Notes under the pieces: model-generated
Told to the model about the DNA's origin: nothing
Databases searched by the model: none
What the model saw: only the letters and a program-made list of their open reading frames with translations
Source of the DNA: Patiria miniata
Taxonomy: Eukaryota; Echinodermata; Asteroidea; Valvatida; Asterinidae
DNA: 64,000 bases
Direction of reading: 5' to 3'
Assembly (NCBI RefSeq): GCF_015706575.1
Contig: NW_024037067.1
Span: 6,337,909 to 6,401,908 of the forward strand
In this document: positions 34,835 through 46,615 of the stretch, in pieces
Position numbering within the stretch: the stretch's first letter is position 1
Layout of the letters: the number at the start of each line of letters is the position of its first letter
Program-made: the position numbers and the translations under genes

Positions 34835-37800
34835 GTTTGATTTTTACACAACCGAACTGTGTATTGGTGATCCTTTAGCTAAATCAGGGAAGCCTCTGGA
34901 GTTGAATTTACACAAGATAATTTTCCGAAAATGCCTTTGCACAGCAAGGGTAAGATATGCGGGCAGATCGGCAATTAATATGCAAAACAAGACTGGGTCT
35001 TCGATAACCTTATGTCGAATTACAGCCTAGTCTGCATCTCTGATCGAAATTACGTCACATATTTTAAAGTCGACTCTGATTGGCTGGCACGAGGGGTTGC
35101 ATAAAATTTGCATGTTAGAATATATCAAAATGTTCGACTGTGGCTCGGCGCACGGGAATGCCTAATCCTCAAACCCATCTATACCTATCTATAACCATCC
35201 CCTACAAAAAAAACAGAGTATGAGTGGAAATCCTTGTCAAGTTGAAATTCTTAAGGCTATAAGGAGACTTCCACTAAATCACACACACACACGCAGTATA
35301 CGCCAGTATTCAACTGTTATCCTGCCTTCTCTTCCCCCTATTTTCAAAGCAATAATAGGAAAGCTGCTTTATACAAAAAAGTGTGTCATACAATGTATAG
35401 GCCTATGGTTGTGACTTATTCTCAACCGGTTCATGCTTAACAGCACAATCGTATAGGATTGACGGCCGAGGGGAGTGATCAAGTAAAATCACCGACATCA
35501 GTCGAACATTTACCACCACCCCCCAAAAAAATATCAGCAGAAAACCCCATCAGTAAGTTTGTTCACACCTCAACTTTTCGTGTCTATCACCAGCTTACCA
35601 AATCCACAAATCCGTCAAAACAGGGAAAGGCTTGATCCGGATTAAGGTGCACGAAAACATCCGTTTAGAATTGTTCGTATAAAGCCGGCTTCCGGGAAGA
35701 ATTCGGTTTGTGACGATCGTGTCTCTGTTAAGTTTTTTCAGTGCACAAGATTGGAGCAGAGTCATCGCCCAACTATATGTGTGGAGAAAGATCCAGACTA
35801 TATATGGAGCACATCATTGATATACCTGCCCCATCTACAAATCTCCACACGGCGTCCCTGGACTCCTGGAGTTGGATGAAGACACCATCAGCTGGCTTAA
35901 CTCGGACCTCCCAATTTAGCCATCGGTCTATAGGCTATCGGTCAAACGAGTGTTGAGAAATTGAGATCACCTTTTATTTGATTGCTACCTTTATTTTAAC
36001 CAAAATTGTTGATTTAGTCAGCACAATATCAAAAATTGATAGATCACACTCGCGGGTAGATTCTGAATTTGGTAAATTTTTCAAAGTATCCCCAAGTGGG
36101 TTTCAGTGATGGAGATTGGAAACAGAGTAGGCAATAATTATTAAAAGGCATTAAACCTAACCGAACTCAACCCATCAAAGTTCAACAGCAGGTTTTGTTT
36201 AAATCTGTTGGGATAGGTACAGTACCCCTAAACTGATGGTCTTTACACTGGGGTTGACATCCCATGGGTGTGTTGGAATTTGCCAGAATGGGTATTGGTC
36301 CTAGTAAATTAGGCTGGGGAGTTAGGGGTCATTACACTTCAATATCTGTTTGATGTCACTCGTATTATGTTAATCTTGCTGGAGTGTCGATAGATCATTT
36401 TGCAAGGCAGCCATCTTTGAGGTACAATGCCTTTGTTCTACATACAGGGATACAAATAAATCAACCTCTCGTGCATTCACTGTTTCTGAATTACAATAAA
36501 CCTTAAAGATGGTTGATTGCAATGGTCGATGCAAAAAATGTTCACACTGCTTTTTGTTTTCAGTTTACATTTTATGGTAATCTTTTCAAGGAGCATGATT
36601 GGCGGCAAAGATGTGCACGCACGTAGGCCTTCCAGACCAGTCAACATACGATTACATGGAAGAAAAAACGAGAAAAAGAAAAAAACCGCAGCTCTCAGCA
36701 CATTTTTCGTAGAAAGGTGAGTCAAACCAAACCAAGTTTTTTTCTCTCTCTCCGTCTTCGAGAACAACAACCTGTCAAGAGCCGAGCCAGTCGACAAGAG
36801 GACGGAATGCCGATGTTTACAAACACCGCCAAAAGAACAGTGACCACGTGAGCGTTTGTTTGCGCGCGCGGGTGAGGATGGATGGCGCTGGTTTCCTATC
36901 CCTCCTGTGTCTGTATGCAGTGTTTGGGACGGGGAACCGGTTTGCAATGATTGACAGAGGTGTGTGTAGGAGGATGCTTTAATTGGAGGAACTTTTGCTG
37001 GCGGATTGTTTTGGAGTGGCGTGATCTGTGATGATGTCATCAGTATTGGGTCCCCGCTGAGAGCGGATGAGGTGAGGATAAAGGAGAATGTATCTGAGGG
37101 TTTAGAGTTGAAATTTCAAGTTTGAAGTTGAAATTTCGAGTTTGATATTGACTTTCCACAGTTGGAGTTGACTTTTCGAGTGTCAGGTTGAAATTCCGTC
37201 TTTCAAGGTGCCTTTTCCGAGTTTCAGGTTGACCTCTCCTTTTTCTTTTAACTGACCTGTCCACATTCACAGCTGGCTTGTCTTTGTTTTTGCACTTTTC
37301 ATAAAATGATTACAAGTAACTCGAACCATGGAGGAATAAAAACACAAGGGTGGGATCGTCACAATTAGCTCTCTGTATGTCACATAGGCCCATCTTTACC
37401 CATAGTTTTGAACAGATATGTCTTGGGGTTGCTGATAACAGTGTCAATCAACAATACCTTTCTTTATTGTTATGCGACACACCATATACATCAAAAAATA
37501 ATCTGAAATCTTCCACGGAAATCCCCAAACAAATACAACCTCCGACAGTGAATTAAGACAAAGCATGCGGCTTGCATATTAAGAAGACGTACTGTGCAAT
37601 GACGTTTAGCAACAAGTACCACCCTTACACCTTGCAAAATTAATCTATTTAGGCTTACTGTTTTACAGTAACTTAGGGTTTGCTTTAAAACGTATGGTGA
37701 AGCGATAAGTGTCTCCACACTCGCCCTTATGCACTAGATATCTCTGGATGAATTAAGAAAATGGTGATTGAGCAATTTCTTTTTATTATTGTCTACAACA

Positions 37801-40800
37801 TTCGCTGTCTACCGACCTACTTCTCTGTCCAGGGTTCAAACTCTCGGGTTCAAACTCTCGGGTTCAAGCCCGGCCGTTCGATTCCGCACGTACATGTATA
37901 TCGCTTTCACTCTCTGGTGAATGGCCTGCTGAAATTTGAGTTACCGGGACCCCGACGGATTTCCGAGAAAATCATTCAGCCTACCGGAGGGAAGTTTATT
38001 TCACCAGTTAATCGGTGTTTTGATTTCTCACATGTCAAGAATAATGAAGATCAAGGATACGCAATTCAACGTAATTATTTGACTTAACAAGGTGGGTTTT
38101 TATGTCAGGGACACCTTGTGCGTAAAACTTGCCCGAGCAATGACCTTAGGGAAAATTTATGAATGGAATGGATTAAAAAAAGTGGGCGGGGTCACAACAT
38201 GGCCTTGCGCGCGCTTGGTTCACGCTGAGAAGATCGTGCGTGAACTTTAATGCTATCACGTTTTGTATGTGTTATTCGGCTCCCTTAAACTTGGTACTAT
38301 TTTTTTTAAATGCTAAAAAAATGCTTTATGCGATTACAACTGGAATCCAAGTAAGATTTGAGGCATTGCATGGTGGAAATAATAAATAATGAAAGGTTTG
38401 CGGTAACACCATGTGGGAATAATTTCTCAACTAAGAGAATGGTTCTGAAAAGAACCAGAGGTATAAACTGGTATAAACTGGAATACAGATGACGACGCGG
38501 GTACCAACTGTATGAGAGATTTGTATTCCTTAAAAGTATAGTTTGAATAAGTAAACAAAACTGTTGAAATATTTTTAGTGTGTCGAACACACCAGAACAT
38601 AACACATCGGGCACGGTCACTTGCAAGCGCCATAAAAATCGGCAAATTCGAAACTAGACTTTCAACAAAGATTCGTCACAACAAGAGGCTAGTGCAATAA
38701 CTTGAAATCATTGAACGGCTAATTTTTCTGGCATTTTTTTTATTTAAGTTTTCAGCTTCACAAATGAGTATCCGAAGTTCCGAACAAAAACAGTTTGGAA
38801 ATGAACCAGGCGAAAGATTATAGGAAGCTATACATATACATTTGAGATTAAAATTCAAGTCATGCAGGACAAACTCTGGACAACCAAAGTTTCTTGACCA
38901 GTCACAAGGGGGCGCTATTACACTTGCAAAGCTCAACCTGAATAGTAGTTCGGGTATAAATCAGACAATGATTCCTTCTAATAATACATGTACTCCCAAT
39001 TCCGAATGTTGTCATGGTCCGTCAGCGGAAACAAATTGAAATACTGTCAACGAAAATTGACGAACCGTGTTAAACTGACACTAAGGGGGCCGGGGGGGGG
39101 GGGGGGGGGAGGGGGCTTTGCCTAACAGGGTGATGTGCAACTGATAACACTGATGAAAGTGATTCAATGATTTCAATCTAGTACATGTGGTTCTGAAAAG
39201 AGATAGGCCGGGGATAACTCGACGTTTCGATCAGTTTTCTGTGACCGTCAGCACAGGACGGTAACCGAAATATTTAGGTGATATCTCTGGATATTGCTCT
39301 ACTCAAAAAAGTCCAGTGGCGTATTTCTGGGAATTGCGGCTGATTTCTTCGCATCTGTACGGTAACTACCCCCCCCCCCCCGCCCCCACCACCACCTGTT
39401 TTCCTAGCACAGGTTTGAATATTCTGATATACATGTCATGATTTGGACCATGTTTGGACTGAGTTGGGGAAGCAGGATTTTGGCAAGAACTTCCACAGTG
39501 AAGCAGTACGAGGTTGGGGACTTGAGAATACTTTCTCGTTCCAGCCCTTGGAACACAAACGGAGTTTGAATGGTTTAAAGGCACCCGGTGAACGATAGAT
39601 TGTAACTGCGTGGGCTGATATAGAGAGGGCAAAAGTACTTCAACAATAGCTGGCTTAAGCAAGTCCGATGAGTCATAGATCGTGGGTGGATGAAGAATGA
39701 CTTTATTTACTTATTTTTTTTTTTTTTAAAGAGCGAAGGGACGTGAACTTTGTGTAACAATTGGGTGATCTAGGTTGGGGGTACTGGATAAAGAACTGGC
39801 GAATTCTGATAGACCGCTCCCAACAATGACGGTGATATGTTACAATGTAATAGAGCCATTACGAAAGCCGGCTGACAGGCGTCATTGTCAGACCAACTTG
39901 TTGATGTCGAGGAAAAGACATCGAGCGTGAAACTCCTCTGAATTCGTGAATTCCATGGTTTAGGTTGGTTTTGTCGTTGTTCCACGTTACGCGGAACCAT
40001 TATCACGCACAAAGTGTAGCTCCGCCATAAATATTGCAATATCTAATCTTAGTTAGGGCGCCCTCTGTGAAATAGTGCAAAGAATAAAAAAAAATGAGAA
40101 TTTAGTCAGCTTACGGACAATTAACAAAACCGTAAAATTAACAAAACCTGATTTCCCCTCGTGATTGCAAGATTATGCTGAATTATTGCTGGACTTAACC
40201 CATCGTTTCTTTTGGTTGAATTGTTTTCTTCAGATGCTCTTTCCGACCCAGGCTGCGCAAGACTGACCGCGTCATCAAAATCTCGGTGAAGGAAACACAT
40301 GCCACGCGAGGCATTTGTGGGCAATTTTACGCCAAGATAAATGCACCCAACCAACAGTCCAGATATGATAAATTGCAGGACTCACAAATTAACCGTATTG
40401 TAAACTTAGTTACAATGGGAGAGACATTCAACACTGGCGGATGGGATTGAAGTGGGGCGTACTACTCGAAGCCATGGGAACAGGGTTGTGGTCAAGTTCG
40501 CCTTCGTCGTTGCAGCAAACTCCAAACAGTCCTGTAACTTAATTCCCCAAAAGAAAAGGGCCCAAGCACGGCAATTGTATGGCTCTTTTGTTTTATTCAA
40601 AACAATTTAAAGTACATATATAATACATATTTACATTAAACAACTGTGTGCCAAAATGGTGCCAGCAATAATATTAATCCCCTGGATAGCTAAAGAAATG
40701 AGTGAACTTTTTGAAAGACTATTTTTACCCCCCCCCCCTTCCAAGAGGACAAAACATCGATTGAAATTTAAGCCCCTCCCCCAAAGAACCTGAATGTCTT

Positions 40801-42321
40801 GACACAAAAAATATGTAAAGCTTATAATACTGTTAGAGTCCCAAATGCGTACGAACATTATTTTTCAAAAAAAAAATAGAGAAAGTTTTATAATACAATC
40901 TACAGGAATACAATTTTACAATGTACATAAAACATCCATATACAAAAAGTATTTAATCAGTTGCTTCAAACTTCTGACCAAAAAAAAAAAATAATCGACT
41001 TGATAAAAAAAAGATTAAGAAAACATCACTTCATCGAGGCACATGCGCGATTCACACAAAAAAGGCATATTGTGTTTTAGCTCAAAATGTTGTAAAAACA
41101 AGAGATCTGTTGACAAAATGGTATAGAACTTGTTTTCGTCACCCCTGAAAAATAAAAATCGGGGATTACTACTGTACAAGATCGATGACGATTTTGCAAA
41201 TCGATTCCTGTTGCGGGGGGATTGCCAGGAAGAAGAAATTATAGACCCCCTTCAAAAGAAAACCCAATGATTATCGGTACACCGATCCTCCATCCAAGGT
41301 GACCTGGTACGCTTCTTGAATAATAATGAAGTTGTGAATTTTTATTGCACAACGTCCATCGTACCGCTGTCTTCCATTCAGAAACTTTGTTTACCGAAAG
41401 TGCATGGGGCTGCGGCACAAATATTGACCGACAATTTCAAAGGTTTCTTGTTTGTGTGCACAGTTGGGTTTTTTTTTGTCAAGGAGAGGGCTTGGGCATA
41501 TATACCATCGGCCCCCGGGAAGTCAACAAATACGGTTTTCACCAACAATTACAATACTACTGCAGCCTTGAAAATACAATCGTATTGATCACGAAGCCGC
41601 GTAACATGTTCGACTCAATTAATACAAAGCACCCTTGCAAAGCAGTAAATAAGTTTTATCTTTTAACAAAAATAGAGCTCTACGTTCGTGAGTGTTTTCT
41701 CTTTTTACGTCCAAAGAGCAGCAGTTTTGTAGCTGTGACATCATGTTCATGCTGGTCGTAAAACTAGCATTTAATGATGGACGGACAACTGAATACATTG
41801 TGTTCCCTCTTCACTTTGATTATGTTGATTTGATGGCATAAGTGTACACACGCGAAGTTTGGATAGCACCAACGTTTTTGTAAAGTAGATCACAATGATA
41901 CAATACCAAAATTTTCATGAAAGTTGACCAAAATTACTTTCTGTCCTGGAAGCAAGAATGAAACCAATTTTTTTTGGCTTACAATTTTATGTAAAGTGAA
42001 TACAGAATAACCTTTTTGCAATTCGGAGTACGTTTTTTGCGTTAAAAAAAAAACAATCCGATAACCGATTGTACAGGTCAAATAATGATCGTCGGGAATA
42101 CACTGATGGTATTTTCGTATGGTAAAGAAAGTCATCAACAATGAAACGAGATAATATAAAGATAAAGAAAAAAAATTGCTCTGCAACATAAATTTCAAAA
42201 GTGTATAAAGTTTCCTCTGCACAAAAAAAACACTCAATACTGTAAAGTTTCCTCCGCAAAATAGACTTAAGGAATTTTCTTTTTAATGTTTTTAAAAAAA
42301 GTTCATGATGGCAAGTGGAGC
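34835..42321. other. Intergenic and likely 3' UTR of the gene at 42322, no other gene recognised
   Basis: About 7.5 kb. The longest open frame (minus strand, 36477-37040, 187 codons) lies over poly-T and low-complexity DNA and is not credible. A degenerate tandem repeat with AGTTGAAATTTCGAG words lies at 37090-37240. TTTATT near 41340 and 40591, AATAAA on the minus strand, are possible 3' ends for the gene at 42322. Poly-G and poly-C runs occur near 39090 and 39368. Confidence 0.4.
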
Positions 42322-43152
42322 TTACTCTCTGGCTTGCACCCTCCGCCGACATCTTCTCCTCTGGCTAAGAGTACCCAGCAACTTGCACTGCTCCAAGTCG
42401 TGTATGATGTCCTCCTGCCACTCGCAGCATTTCACGAACATGCTCTCGGCGGCGTTGCTGAGCGAGCACTTCTCCACCTTCCGCATCAGGTCCTTGTAGA
42501 CGGTCTTGCCGTTCACCTCGGGCCCGTGGAACTTCATCTTGCGCCGGTGGACCACGTTGGGCCGCTTCTGGACCTGCAGGAAGTCCAAGTTGCAGAAGAG
42601 GCCGTTCTCCGCGACCTGGCGGCCCAGCTTGCAGCAGCGGCGGGCCGTCTTGGCGTAGGGGTTCGGCCGGGGCGTTCCTGGCTCGACCTGGTCGAAGATG
42701 TCGTGCTCCAGTTCGTCCAAGACTTGGGCCGCGTCTTCTGCCGTCTCCAAGGGGTTATCTGCCGGTGTGTCGCCGTCCTGACCCTGGGGAATGACATCCT
42801 CATGCCCCTCCGGAATGATGGTCTCTTCAAGTTTTACTTCTTCGGAGAAAATGCAAAAAAGAAACAAATTCAGTATAAATAGAGAGAAATTTGTGTGAAC
42901 GTCCACATTTTTATTTTTCAACTGACATTGCTTAAGTTTTAAAATGTAAATGAACACAAGTTTGATGTAATGCGTGTTCTACAGAATAAGTCCTATACAA
43001 TTTCGAAATAAAGTAATTTAGATTTGAAATAACTTTTTCAGGGAGGGGGGTTCTTGTTTTGAAAAGAACAAAAAACAAATTGGATGTTATAACTCACCCG
43101 CACAAACTGCAGCAAGAAGCGACAAAACCAAGAGTGCAAGTTGCGTCTGCAT
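42322..43152 (-). CDS. Secreted anaphylatoxin-like cysteine protein B (2 exons)
   Basis: A 190-residue secreted protein. Exon 1 is 43152-43098, exon 2 is 42839-42322; the phase-1 intron has donor GTGAGT and acceptor CCGAAG. Residues 1-18 (MQTQLALLVLSLLAAVCA) are a signal peptide. Residues 19-80 are very acidic (EDVIPQGQDGDTP, DELEHDIFDQ). RR at 85-86 directly precedes C87-C88, and CC-x12-C101 with KLG matches the first half of anaphylatoxin/fibulin modules. A basic spacer leads to C143-x12-C156-C157 (FVKCC); C170 and C182 follow in an Arg-rich tail (RRRCRRRVQARE). The C-x12-CC spacing is longer than the usual C-x6-CC. The plan is signal, acidic pro-part, dibasic site, basic Cys domain: it resembles a prepropeptide. 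Complement and fibulin modules are the nearest known shapes; this stands alone without EGF or macroglobulin domains. Paralogous in plan to the gene at 18981-19848. Confidence 0.85.
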
Positions 43153-43224
43153 TTTCAGTTCCCTTTTGCAAAATATTATCTGCTCCACACAAAAAAAACA
43201 ACTGTTGATGAGACTTCCTGTAAG

Positions 43225-43313
43225 TTTTTATAAGCGAAAGAGGTTTCACGTTTCTCCACTTCAGTCTCAGTGATCACGTTTCTGCCGAAGTTGTTTTGCT
43301 CGGCGTTTTTATA
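43225..43313 (-). promoter_or_regulatory. Core promoter of the gene at 42322, two TATA boxes and a repeated site
   Basis: On the minus strand TATAAAAA occurs at 43232-43225, about 73 bp before the start codon, and again at 43313-43306. Between them AGAAACGTGA occurs twice (43255-43246 and 43283-43274), 28 bp apart. The proximal box would start transcription near 43200, giving a 5' UTR of about 50 nt. A CCAAT (43480) and TGTTTAC sites lie further upstream. A strong TATA and repeated site suggest inducible or tissue-specific expression. Confidence 0.6.
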
Positions 43314-44279
43314 GCGAGTTTCCAAAAAGTTCCATCAATAACACATCACAAGAATCCCAGGTACCAACTTGTTTACCGTTTGCACGACACAAAGGCCTTT
43401 ATGCCGGGGCTACGAGTGTTTACAAGGCGTGAAACCGCAGAAGTTCTTTCATTTGACGTCCCAGGACAAGCTTAATTTATCGTCGACCAATCATCGAGCT
43501 GCAGGAGGGAAAAGGTGACCCTGTGAACGGGCACGCACCTGTCACTCAAAATCACGTGGGTTAAGGTGTGTGCCGAACGACCGTTTTATGTTCACTGTTG
43601 CTACATGTAAAGTGAACGGTCGAGCCAAAGATTCAACAATAATTAGTATCCTACAAAACATAGAATCTTTCCGATTTAAACTTCCCAAATACCATTATGT
43701 TGTTATTGATAAACAAACATCTTGAGTTTTGAACGAAGCACCGATTTTGAAAACGTCGCCACTGCTCGAGTTACGTAGGGTACAAAGCAGACATGAAATA
43801 GTCTTCCATTAACCTGTCATAATTATTTATCAACAAACTAAATGTGTGCATGCGCGGTGCACGTGGGTCTGTGAAACACGTGTGTTGTTGAACTGAGAGA
43901 TACATCAATAGTGAAAGTGTTTATCCAACCCGTAAGATTAAATTTAATAAGAAGTACATTAAATGTTGACTTATGGTTTGACAACTAATTTACATCCTTA
44001 ACTTTGTGTTCTTATTCCTCCATGGCTTAGGGACCCAAAACTTGATGGAAACATTATAATTTCCAATTCCACGAAATTGCACGATTGCCGACAACTTCAC
44101 TTTCCGGACACCGTTGTGCCATGATGTAGACATTGGTATTTTGCAAAAATATCTAAAACGTTTGAGGTTCTTTTTTGCTCTCGTGGTAAAATGGTTAGAT
44201 TTGAAAATCTTCTACTTAATGGTGTACCAATAGGCCCAATAAAACCAAGCAAAACATTTTTTTTAACAACAAAAAAATG
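43314..44279. other. Upstream region of the gene at 42322, no gene recognised
   Basis: Upstream regulatory candidates: TGTTTAC words, CCAAT and an imperfect hairpin near 43577-43625 (GAACGACCG...). No coding exon was seen. Confidence 0.4.
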
Positions 44280-44450
44280 CCCGATTAGCAAAATGTGCCA
44301 CCAATTGGAGATAATAAACAACATTTGCTTTTGCTGTTATTTCAGAAATGAATGGATTTGGGGGTTAGTAATTTTTAGCAAATATTGTTACACTATAAAC
44401 TGTTTTAAGTTTTGTGTTCATAGATGCTTGAAAAGCCAAGAAAACGAAAA
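44280..44450 (+). mobile_element. TTAA-flanked MITE, copy f (fragment)
   Basis: CATTTGCTTTTGCTG, CAGAAATGAATGG, GCAAATATTGTTACACT and AAAAGCCAAGAAAA match the left third of the copy at 204-718. Both ends are worn; the right two-thirds are missing. Confidence 0.65.
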
Positions 44451-45560
44451 CGAAAACGTGGGCCCACGCGTTTCACACGAATGGTTTGTACTGGAAAACA
44501 CCTCATTGAAAGAAACGCAATCAGTTTTGCCGGAGAGTACGGTGTTGCAGCGAAGTGTATCGTCGTGGACAAAAAAAAGTTTAGAAAATAGTACTTTTTT
44601 CATGAGTTTGCCAGCTTTTCGTTGTCCAGGTAACAAATATTAACAATGGGAATCAAAACACCTTCACACAAAAAGGTGTGGTATCAACTGCCTATTATTC
44701 GGATAAGAATGGGAGCCTTTACGGAACGTTGCAGCTGAACGCAACAATAACTGACCCTGTCAAAAGATGAATCTTTTTCAACAACTAAAAAAAAAGCTTG
44801 GCACGCACACAATTGTGTGGTTGGGAATGATTTGAATATAATACATGTAGTAATACAGCTCCGGATGAGTCAGTATTTGGATCGCTGTTGGCAAAATGTT
44901 CCTCTAACTCAAATGAAATTAATTTCAGGATTTGGTTCCGTGGGGAGGGGGGGGGGTGGTTAGGGGTTGGGGTGGGGGTTAGGGTTACATTACACTAGGG
45001 GTCGCTCTTCAGAATATAGATGTTTATCAATATGTATACTCGCACTTACATAAAAACAGCACATTTTTAAAGCGTTTGTACTTTTGTTTCTCCTCTTTTC
45101 AGTGCTATTGATTTTTTTCGTTGTTGGGATGTTCCAAAAATACCTCGAAATCCGCATTTTTTTCTCATCACGAACAAGTGCGGGGGGGGGGTTGATTCAA
45201 TAGCCCACCCCCCCCCCCCGGCCTAAAAGTGTGGGGGATATATACCCCCATCCCCCGGGATTTACGCCCCTGCTGACTTCAATAGCCTGCCAAAAATGTA
45301 TGGAGAGTCTCTGAAACATAAATATGCCACAGGTTTTCGGACCATTAGTTGTAGTGAAATGCAAGCAAGGGAACCGGTGCAGAAATTATAATAAATTGTG
45401 TTTACAGCCCTTCAAAGTGGTTGAAAGCAACTCTTGTTTTTGGTCGGGGGAGTTTAATACACACAAATCAATTCCAATGGAAAGATGGGATTTTGTTTGC
45501 AATGGGCGCACTCCAAATCAACCCTAACCCTCCTCAATCCTCCAAAATCATCATGGCGGT
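44451..45560. other. Intergenic, G-rich tract, no gene
   Basis: Contains a G-run tract near 44943-44990 with GGGGTTGGGG and GGGTTAGGGTTA words, poly-G and poly-C runs near 45182-45220, and nothing coding that I can support. Confidence 0.45.
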
Positions 45561-45567
45561 TTTGAAG

Positions 45568-45830
45568 GATTTTGGAGGATTAAGGACGAATGGTGTTTTA
45601 GAAAAATGAGGATTTTGGAGGATTGAGGATGAATGGTGTTTTAGCACATGATGATTTTGGAGGATTGAGGATGAATGCAGTTTTAGCACATGATGATTTT
45701 GGAGGATTGAGGATGAATGCAGTGTTAGCACATGATGATTTTGCAGGATTGAGGATGAATGGTGTTCGAAGAAGAGGGGGATTTTGGAGGATTGAGGATG
45801 CATTTTGAGAGGCAGGACTGTCTGACGATT
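45568..45830. repeat. Minisatellite, about six 42-bp units
   Basis: Units start GATTTTGGAGGATTGAGGAT at about 45568, 45611, 45653, 45695, 45737 and 45780, with period 42-43 bp. Related GGATTTTGAAGGATTG words flank it. Because 42 is a multiple of three, open frames cross it on both strands with 14-residue repeats; I read these as a by-product, not a protein. Confidence 0.9.
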
Positions 45831-46364
45831 TTGAAGGATTGAGGCGCTTGGCATCCTTCATTTGAACATAAGTGCAAAGTTTTGGAGGATTGTTCCTAGC
45901 AAAAAGGCCCTAGGGGGTTAGAAGTCAACCAAATACTTGGCACCAAATGGACAAGAAGGCTATTCAAATTCCCGTTGTCATGGTCCAGAAACGAAAGATA
46001 AAATCGTCGACCTTTTTGGCGTCTTTTCATTTACAAAACGTGCTGATGTTTACGCGGCGATGCCGCGTTTACACGTGTTCAAATCACCGCATCATAATCA
46101 TCAATCAATTTTCTGGCAACGTGCCGTACGTGATTTCAAATAATGACCATGAACCCTCTACTTTCGTTTCGATGAACTAATACTTTTGAGATAAGAATAA
46201 TTTTGCAGTAAAAACGTACAATCGTGTAAGGCTCCAAAAGTTTTAAATGACGTTTCTTGAACATATATAACCTACCGTTTGGGATGTAGGGAAGTGGGGG
46301 CGGGGCGTGGCCGACAACTGAACTGCACTTTGAACTGACTTCTCGCACAGAATAATGATGTGAG

Positions 46365-46615
46365 CATGCGCATTTTCTGCGGCCCCACGCGCCAACCAAT
46401 CGGTCATTTCGATCAGAAATGTGGACTAAGCTGTTGGTTGGTCAATTTGGCTGCCATGTTTTTGTAATACAAAAACGGGTTGCCCGAAGACCGGATATAG
46501 AAGGCGCCCGCTGAATGGTCAGAATCTGGAGGTCAAGACGCAGTCTTGTTTTGCATAATTAATCGTCAAAACATCGCGCAATGTGCAGGTAGATATTCCA
46601 TAGACTATACATGGA
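46365..46615 (+). repeat. Interspersed repeat R2, copy 3
   Basis: GTGGACTAAGCTGTTGGTTG, CTGCCATGTTTTTGTAATAC, CGGGTTGCCCGAAGACCGG, AAGGCGCCCGCTGAATGGTC and CAAGACGCAGTCTTGTTTTG match the copies at 14300 and 17440 in order. Confidence 0.65.

Noticed and set aside
36878-36960. Plus-strand leader-like ORF (MDGAGFLSLLCLYAVFG) behind a CACGTG site
   Set aside because: Looks like a signal peptide, but the only nearby donors are poor and no following exon was found.
36477-37040. Minus-strand open frame of 187 codons, among the longest in the window
   Set aside because: It crosses poly-T and low-complexity DNA (a run of Phe), has no domain, no splice context and no family resemblance. Chance openness is likelier.
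37829-37885. Repeated GGGTTCAAACTC words resembling tRNA box B
   Set aside because: No box A, no stems, and the words are a short local tandem repeat.
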